Assembly: GCA_036758285.1 (NCBI GenBank) | Contig: DAIOWV010000013.1 | Coordinates: 1-64,000 of the forward strand | DNA from: Taishania sp036758285 | GTDB lineage: Bacteria; Bacteroidota; Bacteroidia; Flavobacteriales_D; Crocinitomicaceae | Direction: 5' to 3' | DNA: 64,000 nt | Shown here: positions 44,081-52,604 of the stretch, one piece after another | Layout: every line of letters begins with the position of its first letter | Position numbering within the stretch: the first letter of the stretch is position 1 | Notes under the pieces: model-generated | What the model was told of the DNA's origin: nothing | Database searches by the model: none | The model's input: only the letters and a program-made list of their open reading frames with translations | Translations under genes and position numbers: made by a program

Positions 44081-45266
44081 TTTTCTCTTTTAATAATTTA
44101 AAGTAAAGTTGTCTCATGTCTTCAACTAATCTTGTATAGTGAAATTTGCTTTTTACATGATTCCAACCTTCTTTTGATAATTCCATTCTGAAATTATCAT
44201 CTTCTATTAATAACAACAATTGTTTTGTATACTCAATTTTATCATTTGAGGTTACAATGATACCTGTTTTTTTGTTCAAAATGATGTCTTTAACCCCTCC
44301 AACGTCTGTTGTAATAACTGGAATGTTTGCCGCTTGAGCCTCGATGAGGCTAACAGGTGTTCCTTCATTTAATGAGCACAAACAAATTATGTCCATTCCT
44401 GGATTGAAAATATGAATGTCTTTTATCCAAGAAGTGAATTCAATTTTAATATTTACTGGCCAATGAAAATTGTCAATTTCACGTTGAATGTTCTCCTTTT
44501 CTTCACCGTCACCGACTATAAATAAGCGAACTTTTTTATGTGTCGATTTAGAAATTTCTTTCATGACATCTATCAAAAATAAGTGGTTTTTAATAGGGAC
44601 TAGTCGACCAATTATTCCAATTGCTATTTCATCTTCCTCAATGTGAAATAAATCTCTGGTTATGCTTCTATTTTCTTCTTTATTCTGATGAAATTTTGTT
44701 AAGTCAAATCCCAATGGAACAATTTCAGTTTGATGATCAGTACATATTTTGTATTTATTAACCAGATCTTCTTTTTGTAGAGGTGAAATTGCAACAATTC
44801 GAGTACTTATTTTTGATAATCGACGTTCAATAATTTTAAATATTGATGTTTTAATCGGATTAAAGTAACCACTAAAGACGTGGCCATGGAATGTATGAAT
44901 GATAATCGGAACATTTGCCGCTTTTGCTGCTTTTCTTCCAAGTGCACCGGCTTTTGCTGCATGTGTATGTACAATGTCCGGTTTAAAATCCTCAATAATC
45001 GATTTGATGACTTTATAAGCCAATCGATCTGATTTTAAATTTGGATTTCGTTTCATCTCTTCAATTAGCTTTGGATTAACTCCATACTTTTCTAAAATAT
45101 GAAGTGAATCAGCCTCTTCTGCTTCGGGCAATCCGCCAATTAAAAGTGTTTCAAAGTCATCACCTAAATAACGTGTTAAAAATGTAGCATTGTAAGTTGG
45201 CCCTCCAATGTTAAATCGATTAATTATTCTGAGAACTTTAATTTTTTTCACTTTGAAAATTGGCAA
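44070..45266 (-). CDS. Group 1 (GT4) glycosyltransferase
   Basis: 398-residue GT-B fold enzyme. The N-terminal donor-independent half shows RIINRFNIGGPTYNATFLTR and HTHAAKAGALGRKAA, with IIHTFHGHVFSGYFNP. The C-terminal half has GIIGRLVPIKNHLFLIDVMK, LFIVGDGEEKE and the nucleotide-sugar motif NEGTPVSLIEAQAANIPVIT (E-x7-E type). It transfers a sugar during exopolysaccharide repeat-unit assembly; donor and acceptor are unknown. It is first in a five-gene operon with overlaps or gaps of at most two bases. The start is given as TTG 45266; GTG at 45251 (MKKIKVLRII) is an equally good candidate, since no ATG is available. Confidence 0.9.
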   Translation of the reverse strand: MPIFKVKKIKVLRIINRFNIGGPTYNATFLTRYLGDDFETLLIGGLPEAEEADSLHILEKYGVNPKLIEEMKRNPNLKSDRLAYKVIKSIIEDFKPDIVHTHAAKAGALGRKAAKAANVPIIIHTFHGHVFSGYFNPIKTSIFKIIERRLSKISTRIVAISPLQKEDLVNKYKICTDHQTEIVPLGFDLTKFHQNKEENRSITRDLFHIEEDEIAIGIIGRLVPIKNHLFLIDVMKEISKSTHKKVRLFIVGDGEEKENIQREIDNFHWPVNIKIEFTSWIKDIHIFNPGMDIICLCSLNEGTPVSLIEAQAANIPVITTDVGGVKDIILNKKTGIIVTSNDKIEYTKQLLLLIEDDNFRMELSKEGWNHVKSKFHYTRLVEDMRQLYFKLLKEKNVI

Positions 45267-45286
45267 TATATTTGAACTCTATTGTG

Positions 45287-45294
45287 CAAATGTA
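45287..45294 (-). promoter_or_regulatory. -7 promoter element for the polysaccharide operon
   Basis: The minus strand reads TACATTTG, an exact TAnnTTTG, 21 bases before the TTG start and 36 before the alternative GTG start. The upstream TTG element is not seen at standard spacing. Confidence 0.5.
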
Positions 45295-45331
45295 GTGCAG
45301 AATACTTAAATTTCTCACTTGGAATAAAAAA

Positions 45332-46780
45332 ATGAATATGAAATTACATATTTTAATAATTACTTGCCTGGTTAATGTTGTATTTTTTGGAAATACACAG
45401 ACTGCAAATGAGGTTGTTACAAAAATTATTACTCTCCCGGAATTAGAAAGTGCTTCAATTGGTATTTATGCTATTGATGTTACTTCTAAAAAAGTTGTGA
45501 TGGAATACAATAGCAATAAATTATTGACTCCAGCATCAACAACCAAACTGTTTTCTACAGCTCTTGCATTAGATGTTTTGGGAGGAGATTACAGACCTCA
45601 AACATCTATCTATTACAATGGAAAGATAGAGAATAATAAATTGGAAGGAGATATTTGGATCATTGGTGGTGGTGATGTTTCCTTAGGAAGTAAATTTTTT
45701 GAAAAGGAAAATAAAGATGCATTTTTAGTGAATTGGTTGAAAATTTTTCAAGAATTAGGAATTCAAGAAATCAATGGAGGAATCTATGTTGATGGTTCTG
45801 ATTTTGGATATGATGGAGTACCTGATGATTGGTTATGGGGGGATATTGGGAATTTTTATGGAACTCATTTTTCTGGGGCAATGGTTTATGATAATTTATT
45901 AGAATATCACTTTAAAACAGGTGCTGCAGGTAAAAAAGTTGAGCTTATGTATACAATACCAGAACTTGATTCTTTTGTCTTCATTAATAATATTCTTTCA
46001 TCCACAAAAACGGGAGATAACTCATATATGTTTGGAGCTCCTTATTCAAATGTTAGAGAGGGGAGAGGTACACTTTCTCAAAATAACTCTGATTTCATGG
46101 TAAAAGGTAGTTTGCCAGATCCTGAATATCAATTAGGCAAAGCGCTAAAACAAAAATTAGAGTCGGTCGGAGTGATCGTGAAAGGAAATGTCTACTCTAC
46201 AAGAGTTAATCAAGTTCCACGTCCAAATCAAACTTGGACCAAAGTAACTGATTATAAGGGAAAGCAATTAAAAGAAATTGTTCGTGCAACAAATTTTGAA
46301 AGTATAAATGTATTTGCTGAAGGTGTTATGAGGTTGGCATCTTTTGAAAAAAATAAAGATGGTTCACACGACCGTTCTTCTAATTATATGTTAGATTTTT
46401 GGAAAAATAAATTAGGAGCAAAATCCTTGTTTATTAATGACGGAAGTGGATTATCTAGAACAAATGCTATTTCTGCAAAAACAATGAGTGATTTATTACT
46501 TTATATGAATTCTTCAAAAGCAAGTACTGATTTTTATGAGTCTCTACCAATTGCCGGGGTGAGCGGTACATTAAAAAGTGTTTGTAAAAATCAATTAGGT
46601 CAGGGTAAAGTACATGCCAAAAGTGGTACAATGAGAAGGACTAAGTCATATGCTGGCTATGTTGAAGCTAGTTCAGGTAAAAAAATAGCATTTGCTTTTA
46701 TTTTTAATCAATATACGGTATCCAATAAAGAAGTTGTTCAATACATGGAGCAGCTAATGAATGCTTTAGCTAAAGAATAA
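45332..46780 (+). CDS. dacB: D-alanyl-D-alanine carboxypeptidase/endopeptidase (PBP4 type)
   Basis: 482-residue penicillin-binding protein of the S13 family acting on periplasmic peptidoglycan cross-links. After a signal peptide (1-23, ends FGNTQ), the active-site SxxK lies in TPASTTKLFSTALALD (~residues 66-81). SxN is in INDGSGLSRTNAIS and the KTG equivalent is HAKSGTMRRTKSYAGYV (KSG). The inserted domain typical of PBP4 is present between SxxK and SxN. It is transcribed divergently from the polysaccharide operon and ends at a terminator shared with the next, convergent gene. Confidence 0.94.
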   Translation: MNMKLHILIITCLVNVVFFGNTQTANEVVTKIITLPELESASIGIYAIDVTSKKVVMEYNSNKLLTPASTTKLFSTALALDVLGGDYRPQTSIYYNGKIENNKLEGDIWIIGGGDVSLGSKFFEKENKDAFLVNWLKIFQELGIQEINGGIYVDGSDFGYDGVPDDWLWGDIGNFYGTHFSGAMVYDNLLEYHFKTGAAGKKVELMYTIPELDSFVFINNILSSTKTGDNSYMFGAPYSNVREGRGTLSQNNSDFMVKGSLPDPEYQLGKALKQKLESVGVIVKGNVYSTRVNQVPRPNQTWTKVTDYKGKQLKEIVRATNFESINVFAEGVMRLASFEKNKDGSHDRSSNYMLDFWKNKLGAKSLFINDGSGLSRTNAISAKTMSDLLLYMNSSKASTDFYESLPIAGVSGTLKSVCKNQLGQGKVHAKSGTMRRTKSYAGYVEASSGKKIAFAFIFNQYTVSNKEVVQYMEQLMNALAKE

Positions 46781-46781
46781 A

Positions 46782-46810
46782 AAAAGGCTGATGAAACTCA
46801 TCAGCCTTTT
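46782..46810. terminator. Bidirectional terminator between dacB and the 1600-residue repeat protein
   Basis: A 13-pair stem, AAAAGGCTGATGA (46782-46794) with TCATCAGCCTTTT (46798-46810), three-base loop. It starts two bases after the dacB stop and lies 18 bases from the convergent stop. Confidence 0.88.
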
Positions 46811-46828
46811 AGATTTAATTATTGAAAA

Positions 46829-49800
46829 TTAAGGTTGTCTTCCGTTTATTCTTGTATTTACAGGAGTAGAATTCTGTTTAATTTCACCTCCTTCAACTAC
46901 TTTTGGATTCGTTTGTCCATTTGTTTCTACACAAGCACCTTTGGTTGCTCCTAAGCGTTCGTATTTATTCCACTCAGTTACTTTAATTGTTTTTGTAACA
47001 TACTTTCCATTCTCTTGAACACAAATTAATAAATCATTGAACGAAATTGGTGTGTTGTTTTTAAAATCAACTTTTTCTTTATTGTAATTCAAGTTAACAC
47101 ACTCTCCCAAAGTTGCTCCTTGATTTTGATAAGTCGACCATTCAGATTCTTTTATTGTTTTTGTAACTTTAGTATTTCCTTCAGGAATACAAATCTGAAT
47201 GTCTTTATCAATAATAGTAGGACATTCACCTATCGTTGCCCCACGTGATTGGTAAGCTGGCCATTCTGATTGTTTGATTGTTACATTCGTTAGTTTACCA
47301 TTTTGAGATAGACAGATTGTAATTTCAGGATCAAATACTGGACACGCACCTAAAGTTGCCCCTTGTGCTTGATACGTTGGCCATTGAGATTCCTTAATTG
47401 TCATTGTTACCTTCGTTCTACCTTGTAAAGTACAGATTTGAATGTCTTTATCAACTGGACATTCACCAATTGTAGCCCCAGAATTTTGGAACGTTGGCCA
47501 TTCTGATTCTTTAATTGTCATTGTTACAAGAGAATTACCTTGCAATGTACAGATTTTCATATCCTTGTCAATAGGGCAGTCACCAAGAGTTGCTCCTTGT
47601 GCTTGATAAGTTGGCCATTGAGATTCTTTAATGGTCATTGTAGTTTTTGTTTTTCCTTGAGGAACACAAACTTGAATGAATTTATCTACAATTAAAGGAC
47701 ATTCACCAAGAGTTGCCCCTTGAGCTTGATAAGTTGGCCATTGAGATTCCTTGATTGTGATCGTTACTTTGGATTCTCCTCTTTTAGTACAAATTTTTAT
47801 GTCTTTATCGATTACTACCGGACATTCACCAAGAGTTGCTCCAGATCTTTGGAATGTTGGCCATTCAGACTCCTTGATGGTCATTGTCACACGAGTATTT
47901 CCTTGAAGCGTACAAATTTTAATGTCATTATCAATTGGACATTCACCAAGAGTTGCTCCTTGTGCTTGATAAATTGGCCATTGAGATTCTTTAATAGTCA
48001 TCGTAGTTTTCGTTTTTCCTTGCGGTACGCAAACCTGGATGTTTTTATCCACAATTACCGGACATTCACCAAGAGTAGCTCCTTGTGCCTGATATGTTGG
48101 CCACTCGGATTCTTTAATTGTCATAGTTACTTTAGACTCACCTCTCTTTGCACATATTTTAATGTCTTTATCGATTACTACTGGACATTCACCAAGGGTT
48201 GCCCCTTGTGCTTGATAAGTTGCCCATTGTGATTCTTTAATCGTTTTTGTTTCCCTTTTTGCTCCATTATTAATACAGATGACAATATCATTATCAATTA
48301 CAGGACATACACCAAGAGTTGCCCCTTGTGCTTGATAAGTCGGCCATTGTGATTGTTTGATAATGATTGTTTTATTTTTAGATCCTTCTTTTACACATAT
48401 TGTAATGTCATTATCAATAATTACCGGACATTCGCCTAAAATTGCTCCTTGAGCTTGGTAAGTCGGCCATTCTGATTGCTTAATTGTTAATGGTTTTAAC
48501 GTACCATTTTGTCTTAGACAGATTTTGATTTCAGGATCAAAAATTGGACATTCACCAAGAGTTGCACCTTGTGCCTGGTAAGTCGGCCATTGTGATTCTT
48601 TAATTGTCATTGTTACCTTACTTCTGTTCTGTGGTAAACAAATGATGATGTCATTATCAATGATTTGAGGACATTCCCCTAAGGTTGCTCCCAATTGTTG
48701 GTACGTTCTCCATTGAGATTCCTTAATCGTTTTTGTAACTTTAGTTAAACCTTCTGTCATACAAATAACAATGTCATTGTCTACAGCTTGAGGACAAGCA
48801 CCCTGTGTAGCTCCATTTCTTTGAAATTGAGGCCATTCAGATTCTTTAATTGTTAATGTTGCTTTTTGTCCATTTTGGATATAACAAATAACCATGTCTT
48901 TGTCAACAATTTGAGGGCATTCACCTAGAGTAGCACCAAGTCGTTGATATTTTAACCATTCTGACTCCTTGATAATCAACGTTTGTTTTACATTGTTTGA
49001 AGTCAAACAAATAATAAGGTCCTTGTCAATTATTGGAGCATCATTTGTTGTTATTTGACAAGTACTAGATGTAACACCCGAAGAATTCGTTGCACTTACT
49101 TCAAGTACATATGTTTGAGAATATGCTGCTCTCATTTCAAATTCAAAACTGTATCCATTGCCAATTTTTTTGAATACTGTACTTTGTTGAATTACATTTT
49201 GAAGTTTTACTTGTATTTGAGAAGTTGAAGTAACACCATATACAGTTCCCTCAAACTTCACTAATCCTGCTTCAACTTTAATTCCGCAACTTGTCGTAAA
49301 AAGAACGACAGGTTTTTCCTCTACGATAACATTTTCTTCTTTGTAAAAGATGTTAACCAATGTTGAATTTTCTCCACAGTTATTAGTCGCCAATAAATGG
49401 ATAAAATTGTTTCCTTTTTGAAGTTTTATTTGTTTTCTATAGACTTTAGTGTTCGTGTAATATGAACCTTGAGATTGAATTACGTCATTTACGGTAAGTG
49501 AAATATCATTTTGATTGTTGATATTTTGTACAAAAACTTCCAAATCATAAGTTGAAGATGTAACTGTTATGTTAGACGTTGGTTGTTTCAACGTAATTAC
49601 AGGTTTTTCACACGGAGGGATGTAAGATATAGTTGTAGAAGTACTAGCTGCCCCACATTCATTACTAACATAAAGGTCAATGTAATTACTTCCGTTTCCT
49701 AATTGAACATTTGCAGTAAGTAAACCTGTTTGTGTATTGTAATTATAATTGTTGTTTACCACATTATTAACTTTGAAAATAATATTTTGTGGATTAGTTA

Positions 49801-51631
49801 CGTTTTTAATTGTTGCTTGAACTGTAAAAGTTGCATTTGTTGATGTTACTCTAGATCCTGAAGGGTTGGTAATAGAAACTGTTGGATCAACACATGGTTT
49901 ACCATAATCATATATAATCGTTTGTTCATTTGTACCACAACCATTCGTTGCACGAATTAACACTGTGTTTTGACCTAGATTTAACGATAATCCTTTTGTG
50001 AAATTGGAGTTGTTTACATTATAAGTACCAACAGATTGTTTCGTTCCATTTAAATACACATCCACTTGATTGGTGTTTGTGATATTTTGAATAGATGCTA
50101 AAACTTCTACTCGATTAGTTGTTACATAATTAATCGATTGATTTGATACACTAACAATTGGCCTAGGACAAAGTACATTATACTCTACAGAGATTGATTG
50201 CGAATTTGTTCCACAAGAATTTGATACAACAATTTGGATTGAATTATTCCCGTTTTGAAGTGCCAAAGTACTAGTCAAAATTCCATTATTGTAACTAAAA
50301 TTGGAAGTCTGTTGTCCATTAAGATACAATTGTACCAATCCATCACCTAAATTTTTTATTTGAGCTTGAATTGAAATGGATGGATTTGTCGTTGAAATTG
50401 ATGTTGTATTTGGAGAAATAAAATTAACTGTCGGAGCATCACAAGCAGGAACGTAATTGACATAAATTGTCTCTTCTACAGTGCCACAATTGTTCGTTGC
50501 AGTTAAAATAATCGTATTTAATCCTGGTTGCAAATGAAAAGTACCTTTTACTTCATCTCTATTATTAAGAATAAAATCACCTGCTTGTATTCCGTTATGG
50601 TTTGCAGTAATACCTTGACTGTTTACATTTTTTATTACACCATTGATTTGAAATGTCGGTTGAGAAACAGTACTATTTTTTGGTGTTAGTAATTTGATTG
50701 AAGGTTGAGGACATTCAATAGGTGTAGAAGGTCCTGCAGGGTTGGTTGGAGTTGTAGGCGGTGTTGTGTTGTTAACATGTTCAGTCTCATGTCTGCTATT
50801 TAAGTAAAATTTAAAGTAAATACTTGTATAGTGATAAATGTCTTTTGAATTAACTCCTGGAGTACTAAAGATACCATTAAATGGGGGTTTCCCATGATTA
50901 CTGAAAACACCATCAAAACGATCTCCACCAGTCAAAGTCGTTTTGTGTTCAAAGCCCATTGAAAAGTTTCTGGTAAAATAATAACCCAGACCAAAACCAA
51001 CATGCCCCATTAATTCCAGATTGTCAAACAATTTACTACCATCTAAATCACTTTCATAGGTATTATCCATGAAATTTTTTAATGAAGATTGACTATAATC
51101 ATTCAATTGATTATAATCATAAATTAACTCGTCTTTATTAAGAAGATTCCCTTTTGTGTAAAAGAATGTAGCTCCCAATCCTCCAAAAATATATGGGTCT
51201 AATCCTGTGCGTTCAGTTAGTCTATTTAGATGAAGAGATAATTCTAAATTAAATTCATTTGAAACAGTTCTGAAGTTATTTATTGAATTACCATATGTTG
51301 TTTTATAATCCGTAGGAAGACTACTTAGGGTTGAATTTTCATAATCATTAAAACTTGTGAAGCTTGTATTTTGACCTTTCCAAACCCCTCCAAGGTATCT
51401 GAACTTCAGGTCATAACTAAAAAAATTGCCATAATCTCTGTTAAAAGTTCCACCAAACACAAAACCACCTCCAGCATTTAATTTTGATTTAACATCTGTA
51501 TGGTGTGTTGTTCCACCAACATTAAATCCTAAAAAAAATGGAGAGGTTAAATCATGATCTAATCTCTGAGAAAACGTGTAACCTGAAGATAATAAGATTC
51601 CTAAGAGGAAAAATGTAATTTTTTTTAGCAT
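46829..51631 (-). CDS. 1600-residue outer-membrane barrel protein with Ig-like and 17-fold short repeats
   Basis: Signal peptide 1-21 (ends SGYTFS). Residues ~25-285 look like an outer-membrane beta-barrel (PFFLGFNVGGTTHH, DPYIFGGLGATFFYTKG, GHVGFGLGYYFTRNFSMGFE, YHYTSIYFKFYLNSR), then a Pro/Thr-rich linker. Residues ~305-860 are six Ig-like repeats of ~90, each starting with a cysteine (CPQPSI, CDAPTV, CPRPIV, CVDPTV, CEKPVI, CGIKVE) and containing NNCGT or SNSCG. Residues ~862-1567 are 17 repeats of ~40, consensus D.DI.IC...G...VTMTIKES followed by QWPTYQAQGATLGECP. The tail has no T9SS domain. The barrel may anchor a long stalk. Two or three ordered cysteines per repeat suggest disulfides. 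I know no named family for the whole protein. Confidence 0.85.
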   Translation of the reverse strand: MLKKITFFLLGILLSSGYTFSQRLDHDLTSPFFLGFNVGGTTHHTDVKSKLNAGGGFVFGGTFNRDYGNFFSYDLKFRYLGGVWKGQNTSFTSFNDYENSTLSSLPTDYKTTYGNSINNFRTVSNEFNLELSLHLNRLTERTGLDPYIFGGLGATFFYTKGNLLNKDELIYDYNQLNDYSQSSLKNFMDNTYESDLDGSKLFDNLELMGHVGFGLGYYFTRNFSMGFEHKTTLTGGDRFDGVFSNHGKPPFNGIFSTPGVNSKDIYHYTSIYFKFYLNSRHETEHVNNTTPPTTPTNPAGPSTPIECPQPSIKLLTPKNSTVSQPTFQINGVIKNVNSQGITANHNGIQAGDFILNNRDEVKGTFHLQPGLNTIILTATNNCGTVEETIYVNYVPACDAPTVNFISPNTTSISTTNPSISIQAQIKNLGDGLVQLYLNGQQTSNFSYNNGILTSTLALQNGNNSIQIVVSNSCGTNSQSISVEYNVLCPRPIVSVSNQSINYVTTNRVEVLASIQNITNTNQVDVYLNGTKQSVGTYNVNNSNFTKGLSLNLGQNTVLIRATNGCGTNEQTIIYDYGKPCVDPTVSITNPSGSRVTSTNATFTVQATIKNVTNPQNIIFKVNNVVNNNYNYNTQTGLLTANVQLGNGSNYIDLYVSNECGAASTSTTISYIPPCEKPVITLKQPTSNITVTSSTYDLEVFVQNINNQNDISLTVNDVIQSQGSYYTNTKVYRKQIKLQKGNNFIHLLATNNCGENSTLVNIFYKEENVIVEEKPVVLFTTSCGIKVEAGLVKFEGTVYGVTSTSQIQVKLQNVIQQSTVFKKIGNGYSFEFEMRAAYSQTYVLEVSATNSSGVTSSTCQITTNDAPIIDKDLIICLTSNNVKQTLIIKESEWLKYQRLGATLGECPQIVDKDMVICYIQNGQKATLTIKESEWPQFQRNGATQGACPQAVDNDIVICMTEGLTKVTKTIKESQWRTYQQLGATLGECPQIIDNDIIICLPQNRSKVTMTIKESQWPTYQAQGATLGECPIFDPEIKICLRQNGTLKPLTIKQSEWPTYQAQGAILGECPVIIDNDITICVKEGSKNKTIIIKQSQWPTYQAQGATLGVCPVIDNDIVICINNGAKRETKTIKESQWATYQAQGATLGECPVVIDKDIKICAKRGESKVTMTIKESEWPTYQAQGATLGECPVIVDKNIQVCVPQGKTKTTMTIKESQWPIYQAQGATLGECPIDNDIKICTLQGNTRVTMTIKESEWPTFQRSGATLGECPVVIDKDIKICTKRGESKVTITIKESQWPTYQAQGATLGECPLIVDKFIQVCVPQGKTKTTMTIKESQWPTYQAQGATLGDCPIDKDMKICTLQGNSLVTMTIKESEWPTFQNSGATIGECPVDKDIQICTLQGRTKVTMTIKESQWPTYQAQGATLGACPVFDPEITICLSQNGKLTNVTIKQSEWPAYQSRGATIGECPTIIDKDIQICIPEGNTKVTKTIKESEWSTYQNQGATLGECVNLNYNKEKVDFKNNTPISFNDLLICVQENGKYVTKTIKVTEWNKYERLGATKGACVETNGQTNPKVVEGGEIKQNSTPVNTRINGRQP
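46930..49040 (-). repeat. 17 tandem ~120-base coding repeats
   Basis: Units of 117-123 bases encode 39-41 residues. The last is separated by an 18-residue spacer. A higher-order pattern is visible: repeats 8-10 recur as repeats 11-13 (starts near 48175 and 47812, 363 bases apart) with matching variants (CxKRGESKVT, CVPQGKTKTTMT, CTLQGN). The variant FDPEI.ICL.QNG occurs in repeats 5 and 15. Confidence 0.92.
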
Positions 51632-51759
51632 AATATTTAGACTAATTAAGTGAGTTGAATTTCACAAAGCATATTTTGTGCCAAAATTCATAAAAAAAAA
51701 TGGATTATTAATGTGTATGCGCAAACTTCTTAATTATTTTTACATTGAAATAAAAGCAC

Positions 51760-51767
51760 TATTTTTG
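51760..51767 (+). promoter_or_regulatory. -7 promoter element for the LytTR regulator operon
   Basis: TATTTTTG matches TAnnTTTG, 71 bases before the regulator ATG. No TTG at standard spacing is present, so this is tentative. Confidence 0.35.
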
Positions 51768-51837
51768 AGATGAATAAGTTGATGTTTACCTAACTTTCAA
51801 CTTGTTTTATAAAAAAACTAACAATTTGATAGGTGTT

Positions 51838-52590
51838 ATGAATTATACAGCAGTTTTAGTTGATGACGAGATGGATAATAATCTGTTGTTACAACGATTT
51901 TTGAATGATTATTGTCCTCAGATAAAAGTTGTTGAAATGTGTGAAACATTTAACTCGGCATATAACAGTATCAAAGAACTTAATCCTGATATTATATTTT
52001 TAGATATTAAATTGGGAGCTACGGAAGATTCTTTTCAATTGTTGGATATATTAAAGGAGCAAACATCAAAAATAATATTCATCACGGCATATGAAGAATA
52101 CGCCCTGAAAGCCTTTCGATACAAAGCAACAGATTATTTAACGAAACCAATTAAAATTAGTGAATTAATTGATGCTGTTGAAAAAGTGTGTAATGAGCTG
52201 AATTTGATTAAATTAGACAATGAGCAGGTCAATTTAGAAGAATCTATTATTAGTAATGAGTTGATTGTTAAAACTAAAAATAATTTAGTGTTTTTAAAAC
52301 AAGATGAAATTCTTTTTATTGAGTCTTATGGGAAACTGACGTTAGTGCATACAAAAGATGAGGGGCAGTTGTATGAAACGTTAACACCAATTGGTGTAAT
52401 TCAAGAGAAGTTAAATGACAATTTCAAAAGAGTGCATAAGTCTTTTATTGCAAATCTTTCTTATGTAACTAAGATTGAAAAAAAGGGAACAACATCATTT
52501 CTTATCATTGGTAACAAACAATGTCCATTATCAAGAAGGAACAAAAAAGAAATTCTGACTTCTTTAGGATTTGATGGCTCAAGTTTTTGA
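51838..52590 (+). CDS. LytTR-family response regulator
   Basis: 250 residues from ATG 51838 (MNYTAVLVDDEMDNN). The upstream in-frame ATG at 51802 would prepend residues unlike a receiver. The receiver domain (~1-120) has VLVDDEMDN, DIIFLDIKLGATEDSF with the phosphoacceptor Asp, and TDYLTKPIK with the conserved lysine. The C-terminal LytTR DNA-binding domain (~150-248) has DEILFIESYGKLTLVHTKD, FKRVHKSFIANLSYVTKIEK and PLSRRNKKEIL. It pairs with the LytS-type kinase gene that starts 14 bases after its stop. Targets are unknown; the surface-protein cassette downstream is one possibility. Confidence 0.92.
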   Translation: MNYTAVLVDDEMDNNLLLQRFLNDYCPQIKVVEMCETFNSAYNSIKELNPDIIFLDIKLGATEDSFQLLDILKEQTSKIIFITAYEEYALKAFRYKATDYLTKPIKISELIDAVEKVCNELNLIKLDNEQVNLEESIISNELIVKTKNNLVFLKQDEILFIESYGKLTLVHTKDEGQLYETLTPIGVIQEKLNDNFKRVHKSFIANLSYVTKIEKKGTTSFLIIGNKQCPLSRRNKKEILTSLGFDGSSF

Positions 52591-52604
52591 TTTTATATAT
52601 CGTC

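Noticed and set aside
47720..48232. 170-codon plus-strand open frame inside the repeat array
   Set aside because: It is the antisense shadow of the repetitive sense codons; its own repeat structure follows from the sense repeats.
46930..49040. Regular ~120-base repeats that could be mistaken for a CRISPR array or satellite
   Set aside because: The units are long, diverged, and keep one open reading frame with conserved cysteines throughout; there are no short identical repeats with unique spacers.
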